Of a stretch of DNA of 57,694 nt, positions 40,489 through 49,875 are shown piece after piece. The stretch spans positions 1 through 57,694 of the forward strand of contig RFFS01000116.1 of the NCBI GenBank assembly GCA_003696775.1, read 5' to 3'. Origin of the DNA: Calditrichota bacterium (lineage in GTDB: Bacteria; Calditrichota; Calditrichia; Calditrichales; J004). The notes beneath the pieces are model-generated. The model made no database searches. It was given only the letters and a program-made list of their open reading frames with translations, and was not told where the DNA came from. Position 1 is the first letter of the stretch; the number at the start of each line of letters is the position of its first letter. The position numbers were made by a program, and so were the translations under genes.

Positions 40489-41943
40489 GTGTCCGTTAAA
40501 AATGCTCTTGTCAACCTGACCCGTCATTCCTACATCTATACCATCAGTACCTTTGTCCAGCGCATGCTCGGCCTGATCATGACGCCGGTATATACCGTTT
40601 ATCTGGCCCGTGAAACCTATGGCGATTATTCCCTGCTTTATGCCTTCATGGCCTTTATGAATGTGGTCTATCTGTATGGCATGGATGTGGCCTTTATGCG
40701 TTTTTATTACAGTGATCGTTTCAAAAAGGAAGATGTGTATGCTTCCGCCTTTTGGGCGGTGGGGGGCGGCGCCCTGCTGCTTTCCCTGCTTATCCATGGC
40801 CAGGCGCCGTACTTATCCCGTGTTATCTTTTCCGATGCCACGTATGAATGGCCGGTTCGGTTGGCGGCGCTTATTCTCTTTCTGGATACATTCAGCAATA
40901 TGCCGTATCTCATCCTGCGCGTGCAGGAGCGCTCCGTGGCCTATTCCGTGGCGCGCATCCTGCGTTTTGCCGTGGAATTATCGCTCAACATCTGGTTTGT
41001 GGTGGTACAAAAAGAAGGCTTTTTAGGCATTCTTTACGCCAACGCTTTGGCCAGCGCCATCAACATCCTCATACTATTGCCCATTCAGTGGCGGTATCTC
41101 AAGGGGCGGTTCAACGCCGCCGCTTTTAAGGAAATGGCCCGTTTCGGATTGCCGCTTATTCCCAACGGTCTGGCCTATCTTGTTATCGAGATGAGTGATA
41201 AATTTTTGATGGATCGCTTTCTGGACAGGGAAACCCTTGGCATATACGCCGCCAATTATAAGTTCGGTACCATTCTGCTATTTCTGGTTTCCGCTTTCCG
41301 TACCGCCTGGCAGCCCTTTATGATGAAAACCGCCCGCGAAATAAACGCCCGAACGGTGTTTGCCCGTGTGATGACCTATTTTACACTGATGGGCGTGGTG
41401 ATGGTGGTGGCGGTCTCGTTTTTGTTACAAGATATATTGACCCTTAAGGTTACCGATACCTTTTCCCTTTTGGGCGAACGGTATTGGCCGGGCATTCCGG
41501 TCATACCCATTATACTCACCTCGTATCTGTTTTACGGATTTTATGTGAATTTTACGGCCGGGGTTTATATTCTTAAACGCACCCGACTGATGTTTTTGTT
41601 TACAGGCGCCGGCGCCGTGGTAAATATCGGCAGCAACTTTTGGCTGATGCCCGCATACGGCATGATGGGCGCTGCCTGGGCCACACTGCTCAGCTACCTG
41701 GTGATGGCCGTTCTGTTGTGGGGCTATAATCAGCGTATTTATCCCATTCCGTATGAATACGGCCGAATTACAGGACTTTTGGTCATTCTCGTGGCGTTTT
41801 TAGGGGTTTACTATATTTTTGAACCGGGCCTGTTATATCGTCTGGCGCTGTTGGTCGGGTTTGCCGCTGTGTTATACATGGGCGGTTATCTGAACAAAAC
41901 GGTCGTGGGGCAGGTTCAATCTGTGTTGCGGTTTAAAAAATGA
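40489..41943 (+). CDS. Polysaccharide biosynthesis/flippase family membrane protein (GTG start)
   Basis: About 12-14 TM segments; RHSYIYTISTFVQRMLGLIMTPVYTVYLARETYGDYSLLY N-terminus typical of Wzx/MVF-type flippases. Confidence 0.87.
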   Translation: MSVKNALVNLTRHSYIYTISTFVQRMLGLIMTPVYTVYLARETYGDYSLLYAFMAFMNVVYLYGMDVAFMRFYYSDRFKKEDVYASAFWAVGGGALLLSLLIHGQAPYLSRVIFSDATYEWPVRLAALILFLDTFSNMPYLILRVQERSVAYSVARILRFAVELSLNIWFVVVQKEGFLGILYANALASAINILILLPIQWRYLKGRFNAAAFKEMARFGLPLIPNGLAYLVIEMSDKFLMDRFLDRETLGIYAANYKFGTILLFLVSAFRTAWQPFMMKTAREINARTVFARVMTYFTLMGVVMVVAVSFLLQDILTLKVTDTFSLLGERYWPGIPVIPIILTSYLFYGFYVNFTAGVYILKRTRLMFLFTGAGAVVNIGSNFWLMPAYGMMGAAWATLLSYLVMAVLLWGYNQRIYPIPYEYGRITGLLVILVAFLGVYYIFEPGLLYRLALLVGFAAVLYMGGYLNKTVVGQVQSVLRFKK

Positions 41944-42944
41944 TTGTTTTACGTTGGTTATTGTTGCCTTTTGCATTGCTCTATGGCGCGTTGTCAGCCC
42001 TGCGCCGCTTCTTATATGAAAAAGATGTATTAAGCGCCTGGTCGTGTCCGGTTCCGGTTGTTTCCGTGGGCAACCTGGCGGTGGGCGGTTCGGGTAAAAC
42101 CCCGGTGGTGATGTGGCTGGCGCGCGCCCTTACGGAACGCGGTTGGCGGGTGGCCATCGTCAGCAGGGGGTATAAGCGGCACAGTCGCGGACCGGTGTGG
42201 GTGTCTGACGGGGAAAACATCCTGGCCGATGTGCATGAAGCGGGTGATGAGCCATTGTTGCTGGCGCGCCGGTTGCCCGGTGTCCTTGTGGGTGTGGGGG
42301 AGAAGCGGCGGGAAATCATGCAGCGTATTTTGGACCAGGCCGGGGTGGATATCTTTCTGATGGACGACGGTTTTCAACATTTGCAGGTCCGTCGTGACCG
42401 GGACTGGGTGTTGCATGATTGCGCCGCCGCGTTCAGTGATCAATGGCCCATGCCCACGGGACGGATGCGTGGTTTTAGAAGTGAATTGAAGCGGGCGGAT
42501 CGCCTGCTGGATACATCCGGGCATGGTGCGTGCGGCGCCATACCCCTGCGTTTTGAAATCGACGCGTTTTATCTGGGCATAGATAATACGCCGGTGTCGC
42601 TTCAGACGGGTGCCATAGTCTGCTTGTTTACCACCATTGCCCGCCCGGAGCGCTTCAAAAAATCGATGGAACAATGCGGTTTGCGGGTTAGTGCGCATAT
42701 CGCTTTCCCCGACCATCATGATCTGACTGCGGCGGATATCCGCCGCGTGGCTGATGCCTTTGGCGCTTCGAAAGCGCGTTGGTTGGTTTGTACCGGCAAA
42801 GATTGGATTAAAATTTACGGAAATCCCGAATTGGAGAAGGCGTTCGGGGCGGCTGTCACACGTTGGTTGGTGACCACGCAAAAAGTGATCATTGAGCAGG
42901 AAAAAGTCCTGTTGGACGATGTGGAATCCTTAATGAAAAGATAA
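41940..42944 (+). CDS. lpxK: Tetraacyldisaccharide 4'-kinase
   Basis: PVPVVSVGNLAVGGSGKTPVVMWLARAL, VAIVSRGYKRHSRG, LMDDGFQHLQVRRD. Confidence 0.94.
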   Translation: MIVLRWLLLPFALLYGALSALRRFLYEKDVLSAWSCPVPVVSVGNLAVGGSGKTPVVMWLARALTERGWRVAIVSRGYKRHSRGPVWVSDGENILADVHEAGDEPLLLARRLPGVLVGVGEKRREIMQRILDQAGVDIFLMDDGFQHLQVRRDRDWVLHDCAAAFSDQWPMPTGRMRGFRSELKRADRLLDTSGHGACGAIPLRFEIDAFYLGIDNTPVSLQTGAIVCLFTTIARPERFKKSMEQCGLRVSAHIAFPDHHDLTAADIRRVADAFGASKARWLVCTGKDWIKIYGNPELEKAFGAAVTRWLVTTQKVIIEQEKVLLDDVESLMKR

Positions 42945-43021
42945 CGCGCCGGGCATGGTACCGGCGTCTCTTACAGTTGAGACGGTCCACTGAAATGAGC
43001 GAAAAAAACGTGAAATTATTA

Positions 43022-43050
43022 TTGACAGGTCAGAAAATCAGCCTTATATT
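43022..43050 (+). promoter_or_regulatory. Sigma70-type promoter for the tRNA genes
   Basis: TTGACA (43022-43027), 17-nt spacer, TATATT (43045-43050), ending 8 nt before the tRNA 5' end. Confidence 0.8.
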
Positions 43051-43058
43051 ATGCAGAT

Positions 43059-43132
<74 letters not shown>

Positions 43133-43139
43133 CTACAAA

Positions 43140-43171
43140 AGGTGATTCATTTTGAATCACCTCTTTTTTTT
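43140..43171 (+). terminator. Rho-independent terminator between the two tRNA genes
   Basis: AGGTGATTCA-TTT-TGAATCACCT followed by C and eight T. Confidence 0.88.
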
Positions 43172-43245
43172 GGCGGCGTAGCTCAGTTGGTTAGAGCATC
43201 GGAATCATAATCCGAGTGTCCGGGGTTCGAGTCCCTGCGCCGCTA
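43172..43245 (+). tRNA. tRNA-Met (CAU), probably elongator
   Basis: 74-nt cloverleaf GGCGGCG..GCTCAGTTGGTTAGAGC..TCGGA-ATCATAA-TCCGA..CGGGG-TTCGAGT-CCCTG..CGCCGCT-A; CCA not encoded. Confidence 0.93.
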
Positions 43246-43269
43246 CTTTTTATTTTTTAGGCCAGTTCC

Positions 43270-44673
43270 ATGACCATTCCTGCCCAAACCGATCCGGGTT
43301 TACATCCCCTTGAACGCCATGTTCTGACTTTTTTGCAATCCCGTTTATCCCTGAATGATACCGAATTGTTTGTGGCCGTTTCCGGTGGTCTGGATTCCAT
43401 GACGCTTTTGTATATTTTGCTGCGTTTGCATCAGGCCGGCTCGTTGCCGCGCCCCCGTGTTGTGCATGTGGATCATGCTATCCGCGGGGCGGATAGCGAT
43501 GCGGATGCCGAATGGGTGGCCGCCTTTTGCCGCCGGCATAAACTGGAATTGATCCGGCAACGGCTAAACTGGCCGCGGGAAAGTCCCCGGCCCGGAGAAG
43601 ATAAATTACGGGAGGCGCGTTACAAGGTCTTTGAAGATGTGTTAAAACATAGCGGGAATGGGGTGATGCTCACCGCCCATCATCTTGATGATCAACTGGA
43701 AACCGTTTTAATGCGCCTGTTCAGGGGCAGTCATCTGAGAGGGCTGGGCGGTATTCCCGCGCGGCGCGGCCCCTATTTGCGGCCATTACTGGACGTGTCC
43801 CGTAAGGAACTGGACGCTTACGCGCGTTTACATGCGATCCAATGGCGCGAGGATGCCAGTAACGCCGACACGCGGTATCTGCGCAATGCCATACGCCACA
43901 ATGTATTGCCGATTATCGCTCAACTTTTTGGGGATGATTTCCCAACCGGCATAAAAAAGAGCATCGCCGATATTCAGGCCGCCTGGCCGTTGCTGGAACG
44001 TTATAGTCTTTCCGTTTTTCAAGTCATGATTAGGCAGACCGGACGTTGGGCGGTTGTATCCATCCGGGACTATATGGGTCGGACGCCGTTGGAAAAAAGG
44101 CTCTTTTGGAACTATTGTTTTTCTTGCGTTTATCCCGTAACTTTTCAGGTTTCCGACACCTTTCTGGCTGAAGTGGAGCGTTTTCTGAAAAAAGCGACCA
44201 GTGGTAGAGAAATGCTGGTGGGAGGCCGGGTCACACTTTTTAAGGGGCGTCATCGTTTTGCATTACGTGATAACACTTTGACCGTACCCGCGGAGGTGAA
44301 ACTAAACCCCGGCGCGGACGTTAAGTGGGGAGCTTACCGGTTTACATCTTGCCTCGCCGGATATAAGGAATTTGAAAAAAGCGTCGAACCCGATACCTGT
44401 TTTGTGGACGGCGATGCGCTGACTTTCCCGCTGACGATCCGTTCCTGGCAAAAGGGCGACCGTTTCCGCCCGCTGGGCATGACGCATTTTAAAAAGGTGA
44501 GTGATTTTTTTACCGATATCAAACTCGATCCCTGGGAAAAAGAAACCGTTCCGGTTCTCATGTCCGGCAATGCTATTGTCTGGCTGGTCGGTTTGCGACT
44601 GGATGATCGTTATAAAATTACAAGGCATTCGAAAAGCGTTTATAAACTGAAAGTTGAGCAATTGAATGAATAA
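43270..44673 (+). CDS. tilS: tRNA(Ile)-lysidine synthase
   Basis: VAVSGGLDSMTLLYIL PP-loop, HVDHAIRGADSDADAEWV, TAHHLDDQLETVLMRLFRGS. Confidence 0.94.
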   Translation: MTIPAQTDPGLHPLERHVLTFLQSRLSLNDTELFVAVSGGLDSMTLLYILLRLHQAGSLPRPRVVHVDHAIRGADSDADAEWVAAFCRRHKLELIRQRLNWPRESPRPGEDKLREARYKVFEDVLKHSGNGVMLTAHHLDDQLETVLMRLFRGSHLRGLGGIPARRGPYLRPLLDVSRKELDAYARLHAIQWREDASNADTRYLRNAIRHNVLPIIAQLFGDDFPTGIKKSIADIQAAWPLLERYSLSVFQVMIRQTGRWAVVSIRDYMGRTPLEKRLFWNYCFSCVYPVTFQVSDTFLAEVERFLKKATSGREMLVGGRVTLFKGRHRFALRDNTLTVPAEVKLNPGADVKWGAYRFTSCLAGYKEFEKSVEPDTCFVDGDALTFPLTIRSWQKGDRFRPLGMTHFKKVSDFFTDIKLDPWEKETVPVLMSGNAIVWLVGLRLDDRYKITRHSKSVYKLKVEQLNE

Positions 44674-45205
44674 TGAAAAACTGGCGCCGGAAAATTTTAA
44701 GGTTTTGATCAGCGAAGCCCGGATACAACAACGCCTGAGAGAATTGGGCGCCGAAATCAGTCGTGATTTTCAGGATTCCAAGCCCATCATGATCGGGATT
44801 CTGAACGGTGGTTTTATCTTTCTGGCCGATTTGATACGGCATATCGAAACCGATCTGGAAATCGATTTTATGCGCATATCAAGTTATGGGAATCATAAAG
44901 AGTCCACAGGTCATGTGAAAGTGCTCAAACCGTTAAGCGCGGATATCAACGGGCGGGATGTAATTGTTGTGGAAGATATTGTCGATTCGGGGTTGTCACT
45001 GCAATTCCTGGAAAAACTACTGAGCGCTTTCCGTCCCAATCGTCTGAAATTTGCCACCTTGCTGCATAAGCCTTCCAAAACACGGGTACCGGTTCGGTTG
45101 GATTATGTGGGTTTTGAAGTGGAAGATAAATATGTGGTGGGATATGGTCTGGACGAAGAGCAGTTGAAACGGAATCTGCGCCAGATATATGTTGTGAATG
45201 AATAA
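44666..45205 (+). CDS. hpt: Hypoxanthine phosphoribosyltransferase
   Basis: GILNGGFIFLADLIR, VIVVEDIVDSGLSLQFL PRPP-binding motif. Confidence 0.94.
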   Translation: MNNEKLAPENFKVLISEARIQQRLRELGAEISRDFQDSKPIMIGILNGGFIFLADLIRHIETDLEIDFMRISSYGNHKESTGHVKVLKPLSADINGRDVIVVEDIVDSGLSLQFLEKLLSAFRPNRLKFATLLHKPSKTRVPVRLDYVGFEVEDKYVVGYGLDEEQLKRNLRQIYVVNE

Positions 45206-45228
45206 TAAAACTATTTTAAGGATTTTCA

Positions 45229-47250
45229 ATGAGTGAACATAAGCCAAACGGCAATGAAAACCCGAACGGTCAAAAGCCGAAAAAGGATGACGAATTTCAG
45301 TGGAAAAAGGTCTCCAAGAGCGGTCTGATCTGGATTGCCATTTTATTCATGGCGCTGTTTTTCAGCAGTTTGTGGACAGACAGCCGGCCGAATGAATTTG
45401 AGATCAGTTACAGTAAGTATCGCGAGTTTCTGGATCAGGGTAAAATAGAACGCGCGACGATAACCCTTAAGGAAAATACCTTTCGCGGTGTGCTGAAGCA
45501 GGCGGATTATTTCGGCGATGAAACAGGCACGCAAAAAAGCCGGAACTTCCGCACCATTTTGCCCTATGTAGATGATACGGTTGTCCGTCAATGGGATGAA
45601 AAAGGCATCCAGTATCAATTTGTGGAGCCCTCCAACGAATGGCCTGTCATTTTGCTTAACGCCTTGCCCTGGCTGGCCATTATACTGATCTGGTTTTTGC
45701 TGGCCCGTCGCATGCAGGGCGGCGGCGGCGGTGGTCGCGGCATTTTCGGCTTTGGCAAAAGCAAAGCGCGCATGCTCACGCCGGATAAAGCCAAAATCAC
45801 CTTCAAGGATGTGGCTGGTGCTGATGAGGCGAAAATGGAGCTGCAGGAAATCATTGAGTTCCTGAAATTTCCGCAAAAATTTCAGCGTCTCGGCGGAAAA
45901 ATCCCCAAGGGCGCTTTATTGTTGGGCCCCCCGGGAACCGGTAAAACCCTTCTGGCCAAAGCCGTCGCGGGGGAAGCCGGTGTGCCGTTTTTTAGTATGA
46001 GCGGCGCCGATTTTGTTGAAATGTTTGTGGGAGTGGGCGCCAGCCGTGTGCGCGATCTTTTTGAAATGGGGCGCAAGCACGCGCCGTGCATCATCTTTAT
46101 AGATGAAATCGATGCCGTGGGACGTCATCGTGGCGCCGGTTTGGGTGGCGGACATGATGAGCGCGAACAAACCCTGAATCAATTGCTGGTGGAAATGGAC
46201 GGATTCGACACACAGGAAGGCGTGATCCTGATCGCCGCCACCAACCGTCCCGATGTTTTGGATGCCGCTTTGCTGCGTCCGGGACGATTTGACCGGCAAA
46301 TTGTGGTGGATCGCCCGGATGTGAAAGGCCGTGAAGGCATCCTGAAGGTGCATACGCGTAAAGTGCCGCTGGAAGATTCCGTTGATATCAACGCCCTGGC
46401 CAAAGGCACGCCCGGACTTTCCGGCGCGGATATTGCCAATTTGGTGAACGAAGCCGCATTGTTGGCCGCGCGCAAGGATAAAACCCGCGTTGGCATGGAT
46501 GACTTTGAAGAAGCCAAGGATAAAATCATGATGGGCATGGAGCGCAAATCCATGATCATTTCTGATCATGAAAAGAAAACCACCGCTTATCATGAAGCGG
46601 GGCATGCCCTGATCGCCAAGTTGATACCCGGATTGGACCCGGTGCATAAAGTAACCATCATACCGCGCGGACGCGCCCTTGGCGTGACCGCTTCGTTGCC
46701 CGAAGAAGATAAGCACACCCATTCCCGTGATTATCTCGAGGGTGAATTGTCCATGTTCTTCGGTGGTCGCATCGCTGAAAAAATTGTCTTTGATCAATAC
46801 ACCACCGGTGCTTCCAACGATCTGGAGCGGGCCACGGCGCTGGCGCGTAAAATGGTAACCGAATGGGGCATGTCCGAAAAAATCGGCCCCATCACCTACG
46901 GACAGAAACAACAGGAGATCTTCCTCGGACGTGAAATCAGTCAGCACCGAGATTATAGCGAGGAAATGGCGAAAATTATCGATGATGAAGTGCGTGCGCT
47001 CCTTTTTAAAGCCGAAGAACGCACCGAAAAACTCTTGCGGGATAATATCGATAAATTACATGCATTGTCCGAAGCGCTTCTTGAGCATGAATTGTTGGAT
47101 GGTGAGCAAATTGATGCTATCTTACGCGGAGAAACGATTCAAAACGCCGCATTTACTTCCCGAAGGAACGGAAATAAATTGGAAAACAAGGATGATAACA
47201 GCGAAGAATCTTCAGAACGACCGGAGGAACCGCCGGAAAAGGCTGAGTAA
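45229..47250 (+). CDS. ftsH: ATP-dependent zinc metalloprotease FtsH
   Basis: [64 protein letters not shown]. Confidence 0.98.
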   Translation: MSEHKPNGNENPNGQKPKKDDEFQWKKVSKSGLIWIAILFMALFFSSLWTDSRPNEFEISYSKYREFLDQGKIERATITLKENTFRGVLKQADYFGDETGTQKSRNFRTILPYVDDTVVRQWDEKGIQYQFVEPSNEWPVILLNALPWLAIILIWFLLARRMQGGGGGGRGIFGFGKSKARMLTPDKAKITFKDVAGADEAKMELQEIIEFLKFPQKFQRLGGKIPKGALLLGPPGTGKTLLAKAVAGEAGVPFFSMSGADFVEMFVGVGASRVRDLFEMGRKHAPCIIFIDEIDAVGRHRGAGLGGGHDEREQTLNQLLVEMDGFDTQEGVILIAATNRPDVLDAALLRPGRFDRQIVVDRPDVKGREGILKVHTRKVPLEDSVDINALAKGTPGLSGADIANLVNEAALLAARKDKTRVGMDDFEEAKDKIMMGMERKSMIISDHEKKTTAYHEAGHALIAKLIPGLDPVHKVTIIPRGRALGVTASLPEEDKHTHSRDYLEGELSMFFGGRIAEKIVFDQYTTGASNDLERATALARKMVTEWGMSEKIGPITYGQKQQEIFLGREISQHRDYSEEMAKIIDDEVRALLFKAEERTEKLLRDNIDKLHALSEALLEHELLDGEQIDAILRGETIQNAAFTSRRNGNKLENKDDNSEESSERPEEPPEKAE

Positions 47251-47280
47251 AAACGTCTGTTCCGGCATATACACACGTTT

Positions 47281-48849
47281 ATGTCGCAAATTATCACCCT
47301 TTTGTCCGGAAACATACCCGGTGGTATTGTACTAGTAACGCTGGCTCTGCTTTTTACCAACCTGACTTTGTTCTTTTTGTCAAAGTCAGGTTTGATTTAT
47401 CGTCGCCTGCGCGAAAAATATGTTATTTTTAATACCGTGGTTATCGTCCTTTACGGTTTGCTCTGGTTTGCCACCAAAGACGCACCCCCTTTAAAACGCA
47501 TCATTATTTTACCCGCGGCTGTTCAGACCTCCAGGGGCGCCATACAGGCCGATTTTACCTTACCGGAATTGTTTTATCAACGACGTACCGATGTTAAACG
47601 CGGATATATTCTTCATCCATGGCCCTGGCTATATCACACATTAAAAGAAGATGCGTCCGATTACCCTTCCTGGGAGGCTATCGCCCTTAAAATGCATCCG
47701 GATGTGCTTGTGATAACACATACAACCCCGGAAGGCTTCTCCGTAACAATACGTCATCCATTGGCCGGGGATTCGCTGCGAATTAAGGTAAAGGAAAAAG
47801 CCGATTATAATGCCGTGGCCCGCGCTATTATTCAGCATGAAGACTGGTTGATGGAATGGAAAGATAATCCTGACGCTTCGTTGAATGCCGTCATGCACGA
47901 ACATATACTGAAAGGAGACTATGAAACCGTTTTGGAATCATTGGCCGAAGACAGTTCCGTAACGGCGCGCATCCTGCGGGCGAAAGCACTGGTAAACCGT
48001 GGTTTGCAAAAAAAAGTCGATTATGTGAAAAAGCAATTTGTCGAAGAGAAAAATCCCGATTTTGAACGGGCCAAAAGTATTCTTTATCCATTGATTCGTG
48101 AACGCAGGGACCGGGCACCGGTCGCCTATTTGCTGGGACGCATGGCCATCCGTGAACAGGAATATGAAAATGCCGAGGTCTATCTGAAAAAAGCCCTGGT
48201 GGATGACCCGCGTGACGCCCGGGTTTATTATGCCTTAAGTTATTTACATACCACACGTCTGGAAGAATTAGAGTTAACGGATCGTTTTGATGTTTTGCGT
48301 AAAGCGATTCGCCTGGACCCGGGTTATACCGATGCTGTTTATGAACTGGCGCATATGTATTATCTTAACAGTTCCGGCGTGGCAAGCAGCTCGGGCATTC
48401 AAAGTGCCTTTAATGTATTGAACGCATTTTTGAAAATTCGGGACAAAGACCCGCAAATATTAAGTCTCATGGCCAATATAGATATCCGGTTGTTCCGTCT
48501 GGATGAGGCGGAACGTATTTATAAGAGCTTGTTGGAACGCTTTCCGGAAGATTCCAACAGTTGGTATAATATGGGTATTCTCTACTTTTCCCGAAAGAAT
48601 TATGATAAAGCGAGGGAGTATTTTCAAAAAGCCATAGCGATGGATGACAATCACGATGCATGGTTGTATCTCGGTATTGTTTATGAACGCATGGGCATGT
48701 ACGAAGACGCCTTGCGCTGCTATCGGGAGCGGGTCAGGCGAAAGGAAGGGGATGATGACCGATATGCCCGTGAAGCGATGAAAGGCATCCGTAAAATTTT
48801 ACAAAAATTACAGGCAGGGGCGGATAGTCTCAATGGGACAAAAGGGTGA
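47281..48849 (+). CDS. Membrane-anchored TPR-repeat protein of unknown function
   Basis: Two N-terminal TM segments; C-terminal TPRs (AEVYLKKALVDDPRDARVYYALSYL; SNSWYNMGILYFSRKNYDKAREYFQKAIAMDDNHDAWLYLGIVYERMGMYEDAL). Confidence 0.8.
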   Translation: MSQIITLLSGNIPGGIVLVTLALLFTNLTLFFLSKSGLIYRRLREKYVIFNTVVIVLYGLLWFATKDAPPLKRIIILPAAVQTSRGAIQADFTLPELFYQRRTDVKRGYILHPWPWLYHTLKEDASDYPSWEAIALKMHPDVLVITHTTPEGFSVTIRHPLAGDSLRIKVKEKADYNAVARAIIQHEDWLMEWKDNPDASLNAVMHEHILKGDYETVLESLAEDSSVTARILRAKALVNRGLQKKVDYVKKQFVEEKNPDFERAKSILYPLIRERRDRAPVAYLLGRMAIREQEYENAEVYLKKALVDDPRDARVYYALSYLHTTRLEELELTDRFDVLRKAIRLDPGYTDAVYELAHMYYLNSSGVASSSGIQSAFNVLNAFLKIRDKDPQILSLMANIDIRLFRLDEAERIYKSLLERFPEDSNSWYNMGILYFSRKNYDKAREYFQKAIAMDDNHDAWLYLGIVYERMGMYEDALRCYRERVRRKEGDDDRYAREAMKGIRKILQKLQAGADSLNGTKG

Positions 48850-48935
48850 AGTTTTAGTGCAAATTTTACACGGAATTGTGTATAAATTGCACGCATGTTG
48901 ATAAGGTGTCCTAAAAAAATATTAAATCGAAAAAA

Positions 48936-49781
48936 ATGATCTGGAAACTAAAACACGGAAATTTAGATTGGGAAAAGGGACCGTTGGTGATGGGTATCCT
49001 GAATGTCACACCGGATTCCTTTTCCGATGGCGGCCGTTTTTACAGCTTGGAAAAAGCTCTGGATCGGGCGCGGAAAATGATTGACCAGGGTGTTGATATT
49101 ATTGATGTTGGCGGGGAATCTTCACGGCCCGGCGCCGACCCGGTAAGCGTTGAGGAAGAGTTGGAACGGGTTGTGCCGGTAATAGAAGGCATCCGTGCTT
49201 TTTCGGATATACCCGTTTCCATCGATACGTATAAGGCCCAAGTGGCCGACAGGGCCTTACAGAGTGGCGCGGATATCATCAATGATATAAGTGGCACGGA
49301 TTTTGACCAAAATATGTCAGGTGTTGTCGAGAAGTGGGCATGTCCGATTGTGGTCATGCATATGCAGGGAACACCTAAAACCATGCAACGCGCGCCTCAA
49401 TATGCGGATGTGGTTAAGGAAGTACGTAACTATTTGGAAGAAAAAATTAAATATTTAAACAACCTTAACGAAGGGAGAATAATACTCGATCCGGGTATCG
49501 GATTTGGTAAAAAACTGGAGCACAATCTTGCCTTGCTTCGCCATTTGGATGACCTGAAGGATTTGGGTTGTCCGCTCTTGGTGGGGGTATCTAACAAGTC
49601 GTTTATGGGCGACTGGCTGGGAATTCCGGTGGAAGAGCGTAATCCGATATCCCGATATGTGGAGGTAATGGCCATGCAAAAGGGGGCACGCGTGATCCGC
49701 ACACATGACGTCAGGCAAACCGTTTTCGCACGGACAATACAACAGACATTAGGCGTTGTCCCCTGTGATAAAAATCATTGA
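48936..49781 (+). CDS. folP: Dihydropteroate synthase
   Basis: VMGILNVTPDSFSDGGRF, DVGGESSRPGADPVS, DPGIGFGKKLEHNLALL. Confidence 0.96.
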   Translation: MIWKLKHGNLDWEKGPLVMGILNVTPDSFSDGGRFYSLEKALDRARKMIDQGVDIIDVGGESSRPGADPVSVEEELERVVPVIEGIRAFSDIPVSIDTYKAQVADRALQSGADIINDISGTDFDQNMSGVVEKWACPIVVMHMQGTPKTMQRAPQYADVVKEVRNYLEEKIKYLNNLNEGRIILDPGIGFGKKLEHNLALLRHLDDLKDLGCPLLVGVSNKSFMGDWLGIPVEERNPISRYVEVMAMQKGARVIRTHDVRQTVFARTIQQTLGVVPCDKNH

Positions 49782-49875
49782 AAAACGGATATTGGTCATT
49801 ATGTCCGTTAATGTGAGGCTAAAAAAGAAAATATTTAAAGAAATGGTTAAATAGAACGAAAGTAGCATTACTTTT

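Noticed and set aside
42030-42881. 283-aa minus-strand ORF inside lpxK
   Set aside because: Antisense shadow; low-information composition and no motif or independent start context.
42946-43000. Candidate hairpins after lpxK (CGCCGG...CCGGCG and CGTCTC...GAGACG)
   Set aside because: Only 6-bp stems with no T-tract; not a convincing terminator.
45916-46947. 343-aa minus-strand ORF inside ftsH
   Set aside because: Antisense shadow of a highly conserved gene; His/Arg/Gln-rich composition and no recognisable domain.
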